Of a stretch of 64,000 bases of DNA, positions 37,721 to 49,362 are shown piece after piece. Position 1 is the first letter of the stretch. Every line of letters starts with the position of its first letter. The DNA lies in assembly GCF_000247815.1 (NCBI RefSeq), contig NW_004775881.1:821496-885495 (forward strand), given 5' to 3'. The stretch is from Ficedula albicollis (taxonomy: Eukaryota; Chordata; Aves; Passeriformes; Muscicapidae). The notes beneath the pieces are model-generated. The model made no database searches. It was given only the letters and a program-made list of their open reading frames with translations, and was not told the DNA's origin. The position numbers and the translations under genes were made by a program.

Positions 37721-38970
37721 TCAGTTGGGTTTTCCCTGTGAGCCAGAGGATGATCTCTCAGTTTAAGGACAAAGCAGGTTTAATTTGTATTGCTGCTCCT
37801 TCCTTGCAACACAAACTCATTCCTGGAATTTAACATTCTTTCTTTACTCTGCTTGGTGCTATGGCTAATAACTATTTATGGAATGAACCCAACAGTCTGG
37901 CTCTTCTGCTTGACTGATGGTGGTCTTAAAATGGAAGATAGATTAGCAAGCTGATGATATAATTGCTTTTGTGCTGGTGAGTGTCACTAGCCTTGTATTT
38001 AATAGCTTGGTGGAGAACAGTTTAAAAATTATTTTGGCTGATCTCTGGGTGCCATTATGAATTTACTTAACTTCTATTCCTGTTTCCAGACCATTTAGTT
38101 TCAAGTTTCTCATGTGGCATTTGTTAATCAGGATATATATAGGATCAGAAGCAAATGAAAATTAGAATAATGAGAATGGAGTGCAAAAAAATATGTGATT
38201 CTTCTGTTTGTACATTTTCATTTCTATTACAGTAGTAAAATGCTTAATAATGTACTCTTCAGCTGGTGTAATATATCTTGAGATGGTAGAATTAGTGCAT
38301 ATTATGGAAAACCACAATGACAATAAAAGGATACACAGTTTTATGACTAGGTAGCAAACTGGAATATCACCTGCATGCTAAGTGCAGCTAAAATAACCTA
38401 ACTAATGAGATAATATGAGATAAAATACGGGAGTAAATAAAAAGGTGTTGGATGGGTGAAGAAATGCCATAAGTTAAGTCCATAAATAGTTCCAAAAACA
38501 TTGCAGTTTTGATTCAGGCTCATGAAATTGTGTAAAGTGAGACTTAAGGTTGCCTCTCTGTACTTAATATGCCTTAGTGGCTTTCCAGCAAATATTCTAT
38601 TATGTGAACTGTCCCAGTGATTTTGGTAAGTAAGAAGCTTTGTGGACATCTCTGAGGATTCAAAAGTGAACTTTTCTCATAAAGCTACAAGTAAGGACAG
38701 AAGTCCATAGAATGGGGAGACAGTTCTCCAGTTCCATTTTGGTCTGTTGTAGGCAAATAAACTTTCTGTGCATACTACTTCCCTCATATTGAGGTATGAC
38801 TGAAATGTTTTATTTACAAATTTGAACTGTTATTAGAATTTGGACAGAAGATCTTAATTTTGTGTCCCCAGAAAATGTTTTAGTCATAGAGAATGTTACT
38901 TCCACACCATCAGCATTGGCAGTCAGGCAAAGCTGCAGTCAAAGCTCTCTTCTTTCTTGGATCTTGGACT

Positions 38971-39126
38971 CTTGGACTTGGATCAAAAGCTTTCCCCTAA
39001 AATTTTTGAAATGGAACGGTGAACTCAGTGTAGGCTGGTACCCCACTACTTGGACTTGGATCAAAAGCTTTCCCCTAAAATGTTTGAAATGGAAGGGTGA
39101 ACTCAGTGTAGGCTGGTACCCCACTA
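38971..39126. repeat. Two-copy tandem duplication, 78-bp unit
   Basis: Units 38971-39048 and 39049-39126 start CTTGGACTTGGATCAAAAGC and end CTGGTACCCCACTA. They differ at two positions (ATTTTTG/ATGTTTG and AACGG/AAGGG). Because 78 is divisible by three, an overlapping open frame also repeats at the protein level; I regard that as incidental. Confidence 0.95.
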
Positions 39127-39129
39127 CTG

Positions 39130-42100
39130 AGCTATTCTGACATGATGCCATGAAAATCATTGTTTCCTTCTCCTATGAGACAAAAGTAACAATCAAAGCT
39201 TTAAGAGCTGGCATAAAATCAAATGGCTGGTCTGTGCTTCGTCTGGTGATGCAAACAGAGGATGAGGCTTTCAGTCTCAGCTCTTACGTGCTCCTCCTTT
39301 CTTCAGTATCTGAATCTCTTGCACACCCTAAAGAACCGGTTTAATAGCTATCTATTTTAGAAATGGGAATGTGAAAGTGGGAAAATATGTTGCAGAGCTG
39401 GATTCCACTTCATGCACGTACCTCATCCAGTGCAATGCTCCCAGGGTCTCTCTTCTCATAGCTCCAACTCTTTTGCACACAGCCAATTGGGTTACTGGTT
39501 CATACAGCATTTTCTTTAGGTTGGCATTTTTTTCCTGCATGCTTAGGATGTCAATTTTTCTCATTAACATCAACAGGAATAAAAATAACCCCCATTTTTT
39601 AAATTTGAATTGAGAGTAAGAGGTACAAACCCTTCTCCCTAACATCACTGGCTGTTCTGTAGGGACAAGAGTTGATATTTCTTCAGTTTAGCTGTTAACT
39701 CTACAGCATGTAACAAATACTTTTGTTTTCAGTTCTCTTTTTCTTCTTAGGCTGAAACAAAATACCTTTATACTTACCACCAATATGTCCCAAGACTTAA
39801 GGAAAATTAGCAAGGTTATAAAATCTACAGTATGTGTGGTTTGCTGTTGCAGCTGCACGTCATTTATTTGCCTTAGAAAAGCATCTATAAATTAGCACTC
39901 TTTGAGAAGTTCCTGATGCCTAGAACAATTTCTATATGTTACAGTCAAAATGTGGGCATTCCATTTTTATCACTTTAATCAATTTAAACAGTCTTGCCAA
40001 GATCTGAGCGGTCTCTTGCTCCAACCTTTTTCTCTATAACATTTTCTGACCTTGTCTCTTTCCTCAAAGGGTCAGAGAAATGGGATGCCTGAGAGGTACA
40101 GAGTCCCCTCAGTGATTCAGTGCCTTTGCAAGGGTTATTAAGGCCAGCTGTCCATATAGCAAGGGTGAGCATGACCTGGCTGGATGTCCTTCATCCTGAA
40201 TGGCTCCACCATGGCTGGTTGGGCTGAAGACCATCATGCCTTCAGTAAGGATGAGATTGTCTCCTTCTGGGTGCCTTTGAAGGATTTGTGCTTTTGGTGG
40301 AGAGCCCGCATCTCTGCTTCCATCCATCTCACTGGATTGAGTAATCCCTGCTCTGGAACAATCGTTTATCCAAACCTCTTCAGCTCAGTTAAGGGGTTAA
40401 CAGCAGACTTCAGCATGTTAGAGCATGTTACTGCCTTCTTGCAGTACTACGAAAGAGGAAGATAAACTTAAGGCAAGTGAGAAGGATTTGTGTTAACTCT
40501 GTTGCCAAGGAGTTTTTCTTAAATTCTCACCTTCCATAATATCTGAGTAAAAATAATATTGAATCTATTAAATCTTCAAGTTTCTTACTTGTTCTTCACC
40601 AACACTGGGATGAAGCAGTTTACAGTCACCAGAAATGTACAAGTGAGGCAGAGATATTAGAGTTGTTCTTGTCCTTCCATGCCCTGTCCCCTGTGTTTCT
40701 TAATCTGCATGCGCAAATTAAACTGAAATTAAACTCTTAATTTATCACCATGTTGTGGTGACAGAAGGCAATATCAGAACACTTTAAAAATATGTAGCAC
40801 TACATTAACTTCAGAAACAGATTCTTCCCCAGAGAGGAGAGAAGATTTTAAAGTCTGAAGAAAGATGCCACAGGGCTGTAATCCCTCCCATGGCACAGAA
40901 AACAAGTGATTGCTGTCTGAACACGTGGAGGGAGAGGGAGGCTGATTTGGGTGCTGCGCTCTCTCATGGCTCTCTCCATGTCTTCTGGCTTGCCAACTAT
41001 TTGGCTCTTCAAATGCTTTAGGATGCTCCTGCCATTGAAAGCTGGATTCTTCTCCCCTCTTCTCACCAGCATTAGAAGTGGGGCAGGCATGCTAGCCTTG
41101 CCTCGGCAGGTATGTCTTTTCTCTGTTAATTTGTGGTGGGAGATGAGCTTGCTGGCCCCATGGTCATCCCAGCAGGTAGGAGCATGCTGCGGAATGTGGG
41201 GCCACAGTGTATCATCCTATCCTGCTGACAGTCCCATAAAGCATGGTCCCCAGCCTTCTGCCTGCCATGTGCCTGCCAATGCCACTGCTCTCCAAGAGGT
41301 GACCACCCATCCCATGGACTCCACTCCAGGGCTATCACTCCCTGCTCAGAACAACCATATGTTGTTCTGTCCCCTACAGGGCTGTGCCTTCTCTTGGTGG
41401 CAGTGAGGAAAAGCATGGGAAAAGGCTTCACTTAAGTGATTGTGCTTTAGAGACATTTCTGCCTTAAACTTATTCTATTGGCAGGGGGAGGGGAAGGGGG
41501 TGTCTTTCCCATGAAGGGGGCAGGAATGAAATTTCAAAGCCTTTGCAAATATGATAGTTTTAAAGCTTGCTGTCTGGATGAAGGCCTTAGACATCACTTC
41601 TAAATGCTGAAATTCCCAATATTTGGGAGCACCAAAGTGATTTAAAACCTCAGGTCTGAGGGCATTGGCAGGAGTAATTTTCAGGGCTCATAAGTTACTG
41701 CTATTTTAAATTAAGTTTTACTACCTTACGATGTTTTCAATATGATATTCTTGTTTCTATATTAAACTTCAGATTACAAAATCTTCTTAAATACTTGTAT
41801 TCCCACAGAGACTGGTAAAATTAGTTTATTTTTTGTTCCTGCTTTGCTTCATCCGAGAGACCCCAACTGAGATAATTTGGAGATCCCCATTTGTTATGTT
41901 TTGTCCAGTCCAGAGGTGCCCCTGCCTGCAGCAATGATTCTCCGCAGGGAAATGCAAACTTGCCAAGCTTTGCTTACCTCAGCCCAGCATGTGGTTCAAC
42001 TCACTGAGAGATGCACAAGTCTGACACATTTTGGAGATTGGCCAGGAGAGATGTATTCCCTGGCAGAAGCAGGACACACTCCTGCACTACTTGTTATTTG

Positions 42101-45100
42101 TGTGCCAGGCCAGAGCTCCCTCAGGCTCCTTTGCCAAGACAGGTACTGGTACAGCCACTGCTCCTTCCTTCATGGGAACTGGGCAAGAGCAGAGCCTGTG
42201 GCTATGCCAAAGCCTCTTTAGAAACACCTGTACCAACAAGCCATGGTGCAGTTATATTTCCTCCACAGAGATTGGGATCCACACAAGCTTGCGCACCCAT
42301 GGCTGAACTGTTGGTTCAATGCACCCAGACTTCTCCTGGGAGAACCTGATTTTGGCTATACCCACAAGCTAGCACTGTGGCCCAATATGCCTTTAAAACT
42401 AGTGTTTCAGGCCCCCATGAAGAAGTTGATAAAGAAGTCTGAAGTAGTGGGATTGTTTTGTTTGGATTGAGGAACTTTGTAAGGGACAGAGTCAGGACTT
42501 CTATGAAATCAAGCCTCAGATTTGGATTTTCTATCAAATAGTGCTGGGGCAGGGCAGACAATACAGGGTTAAGTGTTGCTCTGCACAGTGCTGCATTGGA
42601 AAATGGGTGGGAGCAGAGAGAAAACCATGCCTGAAACTATTCTGCAAACTAACATTTCTGCTAATTCACCTGTAAGAAGCAAACCACTTCAAGGGTTTCA
42701 TTGAAGAAAGAAATATTTTTCCCTTAAGAAGCTTTAAAAGAAAGGGCCCTCTAGACAGAAAAGAAATTATGGTGATTCAGCTGAGCAGAGTTCAATGTAC
42801 TCAGCAAAAAAGAGAAAGAAATGAAAGTGTTAGCGGAGCCTTGATTATTGGTGACAGAGGAGCATTAGCCAAGTTATAATGGATTGTCAAACTAGGCTCA
42901 TGTTTGCTTAGCCTCCCAAGTTCTTTGCACTGAGTCAACATCTAGCCATCTGGGATGGGAGGTGGGGGCGAGTAGGTTTTTGTCAAAAAAATAGAAGTAA
43001 AAATCAGTTGAATTTATGTTTCTATTCTAATGGAAGAAGTGTTTAAAAGGAAAACACCTTTCGGAATGAAGCATTTGTTTTTGTTCTCTACAAGTGCTTG
43101 TTTGAATTCATGTTTGTTAAAGGACTTGAAGTTAGTAAATCATGGAGGTTTCCTGTGGTAACATAAAAATGGGTATGATTGGAAAATTTGTAGCAAGAAA
43201 ATAAAACTGCCTTTTACCCACTTGACTTCACTTGACTTGGTGAGATATTTGTAAACCCGGTTTGACTTAAAAGTACATTTTTTAAGAAAAAAATTACCAT
43301 TAAGACAGAATTTTTCCAGGAAGACACACAGAACTTGCAGCAACAATGCCATGAATCACGTGTCCACCCAAGGACAAAGCCATTCCCAAGTGGTGGTGCT
43401 TACTGGTGAGGGAAATATAAAAAACTTGAGTGTGAAAGCAAGAACAGCTTGGGAAACAAAGACAGATTTTTCTGTAGCACATTTGATTTAATTTTCCAGC
43501 CTTGTCCTTCTGGACACTAAATTCAGTCACTTCTTACATTTAGGATGCCTTAGCTTTGATAGGCATAGCCACAGTGACCGCTTGTCATTGTATTTGTGTG
43601 TGAAAATCATTGTGCCCAACATTGTACCACCCTGCAACCTGTGCTGGTCAAAAGCGGAGGGGGGCAAATGAACAGACAACAGCCAGCTCGAGATGCCTTT
43701 GGGTCAGGACCTTGTGCTAATGAAAAAAGGAATGATACTTCTGAATGCAAAGTTTTGTCTTTGTCCTGCACCGCTCCCTAAGGGAGCTGGGAACATTGCG
43801 GCTGTTTTCACACACTGACAGGAGTGCACAGATAAGAGGAGGCAGGCACAGCCACTGGGATGAAGATTTGACTTTAGCCTTCCAGTCTCAGCTGAGGCTT
43901 TTTGAGGTTCAGAGGTTACCATGGACGACTCTGTAGCACAAATGATAGAAATTTTCCACTGAAGGTGCATCTGCTGATATCTTCAGAGGATTCTATGCCT
44001 GTTGGTTTCATCCAGGTAGCCAACAAGGTTAACTGGTAGGAAGGCTTATCTTGAGGTATTTCCTTGGGAGTCACTATGTTACTGCATCTATCTAATTTTG
44101 AACAGAAAATCCTGTAGGTGACACAGTCCCAGCATTTTGTTTTGGTGTTGTATATGTGGGCAGATTCAGTAACTTGCAAAATTCAGTATATCATGATCAG
44201 TTTCTGGGTCACTAAAGAGACTTGGCAAACTTTTGGTGTACTTTGTAATGTGCTCTTTTCTGTTTTAAGCCAAACTAGAGTGAGAGCCGTGACTTTGAGA
44301 GTTCTGATTTATTTTATCTGCTCTTAGAAGATATCTTTTTTTTTGTTGCACATAGGCAAAAGAAGATCCTGGTGGAGCATTGCACTCATAAAACAACAAC
44401 AAAAAAGAAGAAACAATTATGAAACAGGAATATCTGAAGACATGATATGTCAGTCATTTAATTTGCATTCAAATTAAACTATTTTTAAAGTAATATATTC
44501 TTTTGAATTCTGATACACTAATAAAAAAAGGCTTATTCAGTAAGGGTTAACTTTCTCTTGTGCACAAGGATCTAATTCATTTAAATCCCTGTTGAGTTTT
44601 TAGCGCACAAATGAAGTGTTATGTGGTTAAGCTGGAGCACTTGGCATTGGGTGAATTTTTCCCATTGTAATGTTGACTTACTAGACATCTGCAAAGCTTT
44701 TCCACCTTGCTGTGGCTGTGCCTTTGCCTGTGTAGCAGAAGGCAGCCCTGTGAGCAGCCCTGGTGTGGATAGAGCAGTCCAGCGCTATGTGCAGTGAACC
44801 TCCTCTGGGAAGGACAGTGCATTTTGCTGGGTAAACGTCCTGACCCAAGGCACTCTTGGTTTTCTGAATTCCAATAAAGAGTTTACAGGTCTTTCAGACC
44901 TGGGAAGACTAAGAAAATGCTTGTGAAATTTAAACAAAACTGAGCATTTTCACACACTGTAGGTAGGATCTTTGGTGCATGCAAATTTGTTTTGGTTGCT
45001 GCAGGGACTTTATGCTGTGAAGTATTTTAGAGTGATAACACTTAAGACCAGGATTGCAGTTCTAATGTACGGATCGCAGATTCAGGGGTAATACCAAGCC

Positions 45101-45865
45101 TAGGCCTGTTTTGCAACACACATTTCCAGTAAGTGAAGAAGAAAAGTTGGTGTTTGTACATGGCATATTGAGTCCTACCTCTGTATATAACATAGTAAGA
45201 GAAACGTAAACAATTCTGTAATGGCAAGGGTATGTGTGGGCTTCTTGTGAAAACACTCATTATTGTAAACTAATCCCATTGAGTGAGAAGGGAGGAGACC
45301 CTCATACTTCGTATATCGATACTGAGCTGGTTTTCATGTGCCAGGCCTTCTTTGTACTCTCTTGGCAAGGTAAAAATCTTTGGTTGAAAATATAAAATGT
45401 ACATCAGAAAAGGGTTTTTTAAAAATGCCAAACTAGCATAAAAGAGACTTGGTATAGAGAGGGCCAGACTTCTTGTTTGCCTTTCCTTGGTGTTTTCTCA
45501 TCAACATACACCAGCTTAGTCTGAAACTTTACCATTATATGGATTGGAGTTATATTTTGGTTTGGACTGACCATTCTTTGGAAGGAAGTGTTAATGTTTC
45601 TAAAAGAAAGTTACCTTCTTAGGGTGGTGAAGCAACATAGCACTTTTCTTCTATGATGTTCTTTATAAATGTGCAGCCAGGTATTTACAGAGTCTGTGCT
45701 TAGCAAGTATCTCTTGATTGAGAAATTTTTGCTTACATGGTTGTGCCATGGGAAATCTTCATGGGAAATCTTCAAAGATATATTTTAAAAGTGCATTGTA
45801 ATTTGTAAAATCAATAGAAATCTTTCTTCTGGTTAAATTTTCAGTTCTGAGAGTTAAAAAATTAA
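39130..45865. other. About 6.7 kb of unique DNA, no gene recognised
   Basis: No transposon or tandem duplication seen. Open frames of 80-151 codons at 40848-41406 and 41877-42349 lie on both strands and in several frames over slightly GC-richer DNA. They show no family motif I know and no clear splice structure. Confidence 0.55.
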
Positions 45866-45869
45866 GACA

Positions 45870-45946
45870 AGGTGGTGTTAGGTCATAGGTCGGACTCGAT
45901 AATCTCAAAGGTCTTTTCCAGCCTAGTTGATTCCGTGATTCTGTGA
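45870..45946 (+). mobile_element. CR1 LINE 3'-tail fragment (plus)
   Basis: Contains the CR1 terminal module: GGTCGGACTCGATAATCTC, then AAAGGTCTTTTCCAGCCTA, then GATTCCGTGATTCTGTGA with its near-direct 8-bp ATTCTGTG-type terminus. About 77 bp remain, a severely 5'-truncated insertion as is usual for this LINE. Confidence 0.85.
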
Positions 45947-46106
45947 AGATTAGAAAATAGTTTTTCAGGAGAGTTTTAGGGTGGGTCCCATGTTCATTGC
46001 ATATTCATTTGAATACTTAATAAACTGAATTTAGCGTGAAAACTTATCCAGAAATGTGATGGGTATTTAATTCTCAGTGGTAACATTGTATACAGGAGTC
46101 ATGTAT

Positions 46107-46150
46107 AAAGTAAATGAAGGGAGTAAGTAAAAAGTAAATGAAGGGAATAA
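46107..46150. repeat. Short tandem repeat, 24-bp unit
   Basis: AAAGTAAATGAAGGGAGTAA and AAAGTAAATGAAGGGAATAA follow at a spacing of 24 bp. Confidence 0.85.
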
Positions 46151-47439
46151 AAATTACCTCTGTTGTTGACCAGACAGTTTTGTGTTTGCAGCTAGTCACT
46201 CATCATACTTGCATTTTCATATGTTTTGTTATCAGTGTTAGCTTGACAGAATATTAATCATGCAGTGGGCAAAGATCGAGGTAATTTTCCTGACACTGAA
46301 TATTTTATTGCAGGATTCATAGACCCCTTACCCTCAGCAGTATGAAAATCTTCTTATTGCCTTTAGGCTGTTTTGTTGTGAAAGGTTCTAGTATAACGTG
46401 TGCATGCTACTGATTTCTCCATGGAGTAATCCAAAAAGTTCTTGAAAATTCAGAATGCTCCTTTTTAATTGCCACAGTACTTTGGAGTCACTGTCTGCTA
46501 GATAAATCTGTGTCCCTCCCCCTCTCCCCCCCCCAAACTGATAAATTACCAATGTTCAACATAAAAGCACAAAATAACTGGTTTTGATTTCGGCATTAGG
46601 CTATGGAAAACGAATGATGCCTTGGATGTGGAGGAAAAAAAAGGGAACAGAAAATGCTTTTACTTTGGTCATTATCAATGTTATATAGCAATATTAATCT
46701 GTTTCAAGACTCTGCTATACAGTGGAAATGAAGTCTCTGCTAAGTGGGCAAATGTTCCTGAGTTATGTAAGATCAAAACCTGGTAGAAAAATGAATGGCA
46801 GCAAGCAGACTGACATTAAATTGCATTGTTGATAGTGAGGAGGGTGCATCTAATTCTCCTTCTCTAATAGATAACTGCAAATTGATGTGCTATTTTAGCC
46901 ACTAAAAGCTTCTCTGAGCATGACTTGTCTTAGAATTACCTTCATTTTCATTTCAAACTGTATTCTCTTCTGAAACAGACTTACATGTAGATGAACCTCT
47001 TTGGGTAGTTGTACTTATGCCCAGATCCATCAGTACTTTAGTGCTCAGCATCTGTACACCTGACTTGTAAGCTCCTAGCACAGGAAACAGAAAAAAGAAA
47101 TCCAGCTTAGAGACTTAGGTTTCGTATTCAATGAATAAACAGAAATCAGCGTAAGAATGGGAAAGGTTATTGTAAAATGTTGTCCATAAATGTCAGTAAT
47201 GAGAATTGCTAAGAACTACAAAGAAATAACAAGGATACAAAGCACGTAGATGGAAAAACAGAGATGCTCTGTAGACATATCCAAAAGTCTTACATTTTGG
47301 AACAGATTTTGTTGGGAAGTAGCGGAATTGCTGACACTGAGGTCTTTCAACAAGACATTAGACAGAATCTGAGGGGGACAGGCTGGGCACATTGTAGCTT
47401 GATTCAAAAAATGGCAGCACACATTTCATGGGATGAAAT

Positions 47440-47497
47440 CACAGAAATATCGTGCTGGAAGAGATTTCAAAATATTAACTCATTTGGTCCTGCTATG
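47440..47497 (-). mobile_element. Degenerate CR1 3'-tail fragment (minus)
   Basis: The plus strand GAAATCACAGAAATATCGTG, then CTGGAAGAGATTTCAAAATATTAACTC, resembles the reverse complement of the CR1 end (AATCACAGAATCATAG ... TGGAAGGGACCTCAAAGATCATC) with many substitutions. The match is short and could be coincidental. Confidence 0.4.
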
Positions 47498-48648
47498 GAC
47501 ATACTGACAACATGGTTGCAGTAGTGATTGGCTCTAGCTCTTTTCTGAACATGCTGATATTAGAAATCCATGAGCAACTCAAAATAGTTGTGGTGTTTTC
47601 GAAACCAAATGTTGATTTTGCTTCTGAACTAAAAGACTAATACACCATGAATTTGTGGTAAACCCCTTGCTGTACTGCACCTTGTGATTTTTGGTGTCTC
47701 TAAATTGGGGAGGAGAATGCTGTCTTAATGAGCTATTATGTAAACAATAAATAATAACATACATTTAAAAATTTACCAACGTTATGTCTACAAAGGTATA
47801 ATTGCAGGCTAGACTGTCCTCAGCTAATTGTTACGAACAGAATGTCCTGTTGCATCCCTTTTAAAATTAGTGTATTTCTTTTTCAGCTGTATGTTTCAGA
47901 TGGGTTCCACATGTACTCCAGATTTAACAAATTTATCACTGGTGTCTTATTATCACTTGAAACTGCTTCACAGTTAGGTCAGATCCAGAATTCTCATTTG
48001 TTTTTCATAGCATGAATCACATTTTAATACAGTGTCTTGTGTATCTCTCCTCTTCCCATTCTGCAGTTGTGAAACACCCTTGTGTTATGGATCGTTATTG
48101 CACCCATGGAAAAGTGAAGTTAGGAAAGTATTTCATGCAACTTTAACTTCGTAACACTTTAACAGTTGGGACTGGGGAGAGCCAGCAGTATGTGACTGGC
48201 CAGTTCTCCACTGCAGGCCATTTCTGACAACATCTGAGAATATTGTTTTATAGTACACTGTAAACTTCTAACATCATTGGTTGTTTCTAAGGATTCTGCC
48301 TTCCTTGAGTGCTCTGTCCCTTTCCGTCTCTCTTATCCCGTCTGCTGACAAAACCAAAGCTCGGAAGTGTGAAAGGCACCACCCTCCAAGTCACAGATTG
48401 CTGATACTATGTGTCAGTTCAGGGGCAAGAGGAGAGGCGCCATAGGCCAGTACAGTCTTTTCTTCCAGGTAACTGGAAGAAGGTCTGGTCAAGTATTCCT
48501 CACTATCTCTGCTTTTTGAAAAAGGATTTAATTTCCAGCCGAACACCTACCTCTAAGGAAACATTGTTTTTTCTGGAAATTACCAGTACAGAGCTGGGGC
48601 TGTACTGCAGTCCTACCTGCATACCAAGAGGACTGCTGGTAGGGGAAG

Positions 48649-49362
48649 ATGGGTGTTGGGGGTTGGGGGTTTGTTCCCTTACTGTCCCAGTGTAAAGAAT
48701 TTTTCCCATTATTATGCTAAGGGAGCCTGTCGGGTTGCACCCATGCTCTTTTCAGGACCCTACACAAAGTGGTACGTAGGGGGCTGAGTGCCAGGGTTTT
48801 CCACTCTCGCTGACGAGGTCTGAGGAGGAGGACTGCCCCGTCTCCAGCCCACGCGGTCGGAACGCCGGGAAGCGAAGCTCTCTGCGGCCGGACACTGCCC
48901 TGCATCTCTTCGGCGTCCAGTCTACTGCCTCTGAGACCACAGCTGAAACCAAAGACCCAAACGGTGAGCGGAGAGCCCTTCCTCCACCTTTTCTCCTACG
49001 TGGGACACAGCTGCCGCTGCCACTTCCCCCCCTCCCATGTGCCACCTCTGCAGCAGCGCGGACCCTGCCCCCCGCCTTCTACCACCGGGATCGAGCGCAG
49101 GTAGTGTGTCGAAGGCTGGAAAAAGGACTGGAACTGAGTTCTTTATTCTGTTTCGTTGTTAATTTTCATAGCTGCTGTTGTTTCTGTTTGTCCGGTTAGA
49201 TACATTAGTAAAGAGCTCTTCTTCCTGCCCCCTTATCTCTGCCTGAGAGTTCCTGATTCAAAAATTATAATACTTGGGAGGGAGAGGACTTACATTCTCT
49301 ATTTCAAAGAGGAGCTTCTGCCTTTATTGGCAGACACCTGTCCTTCAAACCAGGACAATGGG
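48649..49362 (+). mobile_element. ERVL-like solo LTR with perfect 5-bp target-site duplication
   Basis: The LTR itself is 48654-49357 (704 bp), from TGTTGGGGGTTGGGGG to CAAACCAGGACA, and is flanked by ATGGG at 48649-48653 and 49358-49362. A 5-bp duplication is typical of ERVL-class integration. The middle (48780-49110) is GC- and CpG-rich and probably holds the promoter. An AGTAAA poly(A)-type signal lies at 49207-49212 and a U5-like region follows. The last 150 bp match the ends of the LTRs at 18147-18823 and 54865-56334. No gag-pol-env is present, so it arose by LTR-LTR recombination. The 113-codon frame at 49156-49497 is a chance frame over U5. Confidence 0.9.

Noticed and set aside
13928..39126. 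CRISPR array as an explanation of the repeated units
   Set aside because: The repeats are two-copy, directly adjacent without spacers, and unrelated to one another; the context is vertebrate.
38971..39126. Repeat-containing protein from a 92-codon frame over the 78-bp duplication
   Set aside because: The unit length is divisible by three, so the repeat appears in translation automatically; the frame has no other support.
40848..41406. Overlapping open frames on both strands (80, 101 and 151 codons)
   Set aside because: Several frames are open at once in slightly GC-richer DNA, as expected by chance; no recognisable motif.
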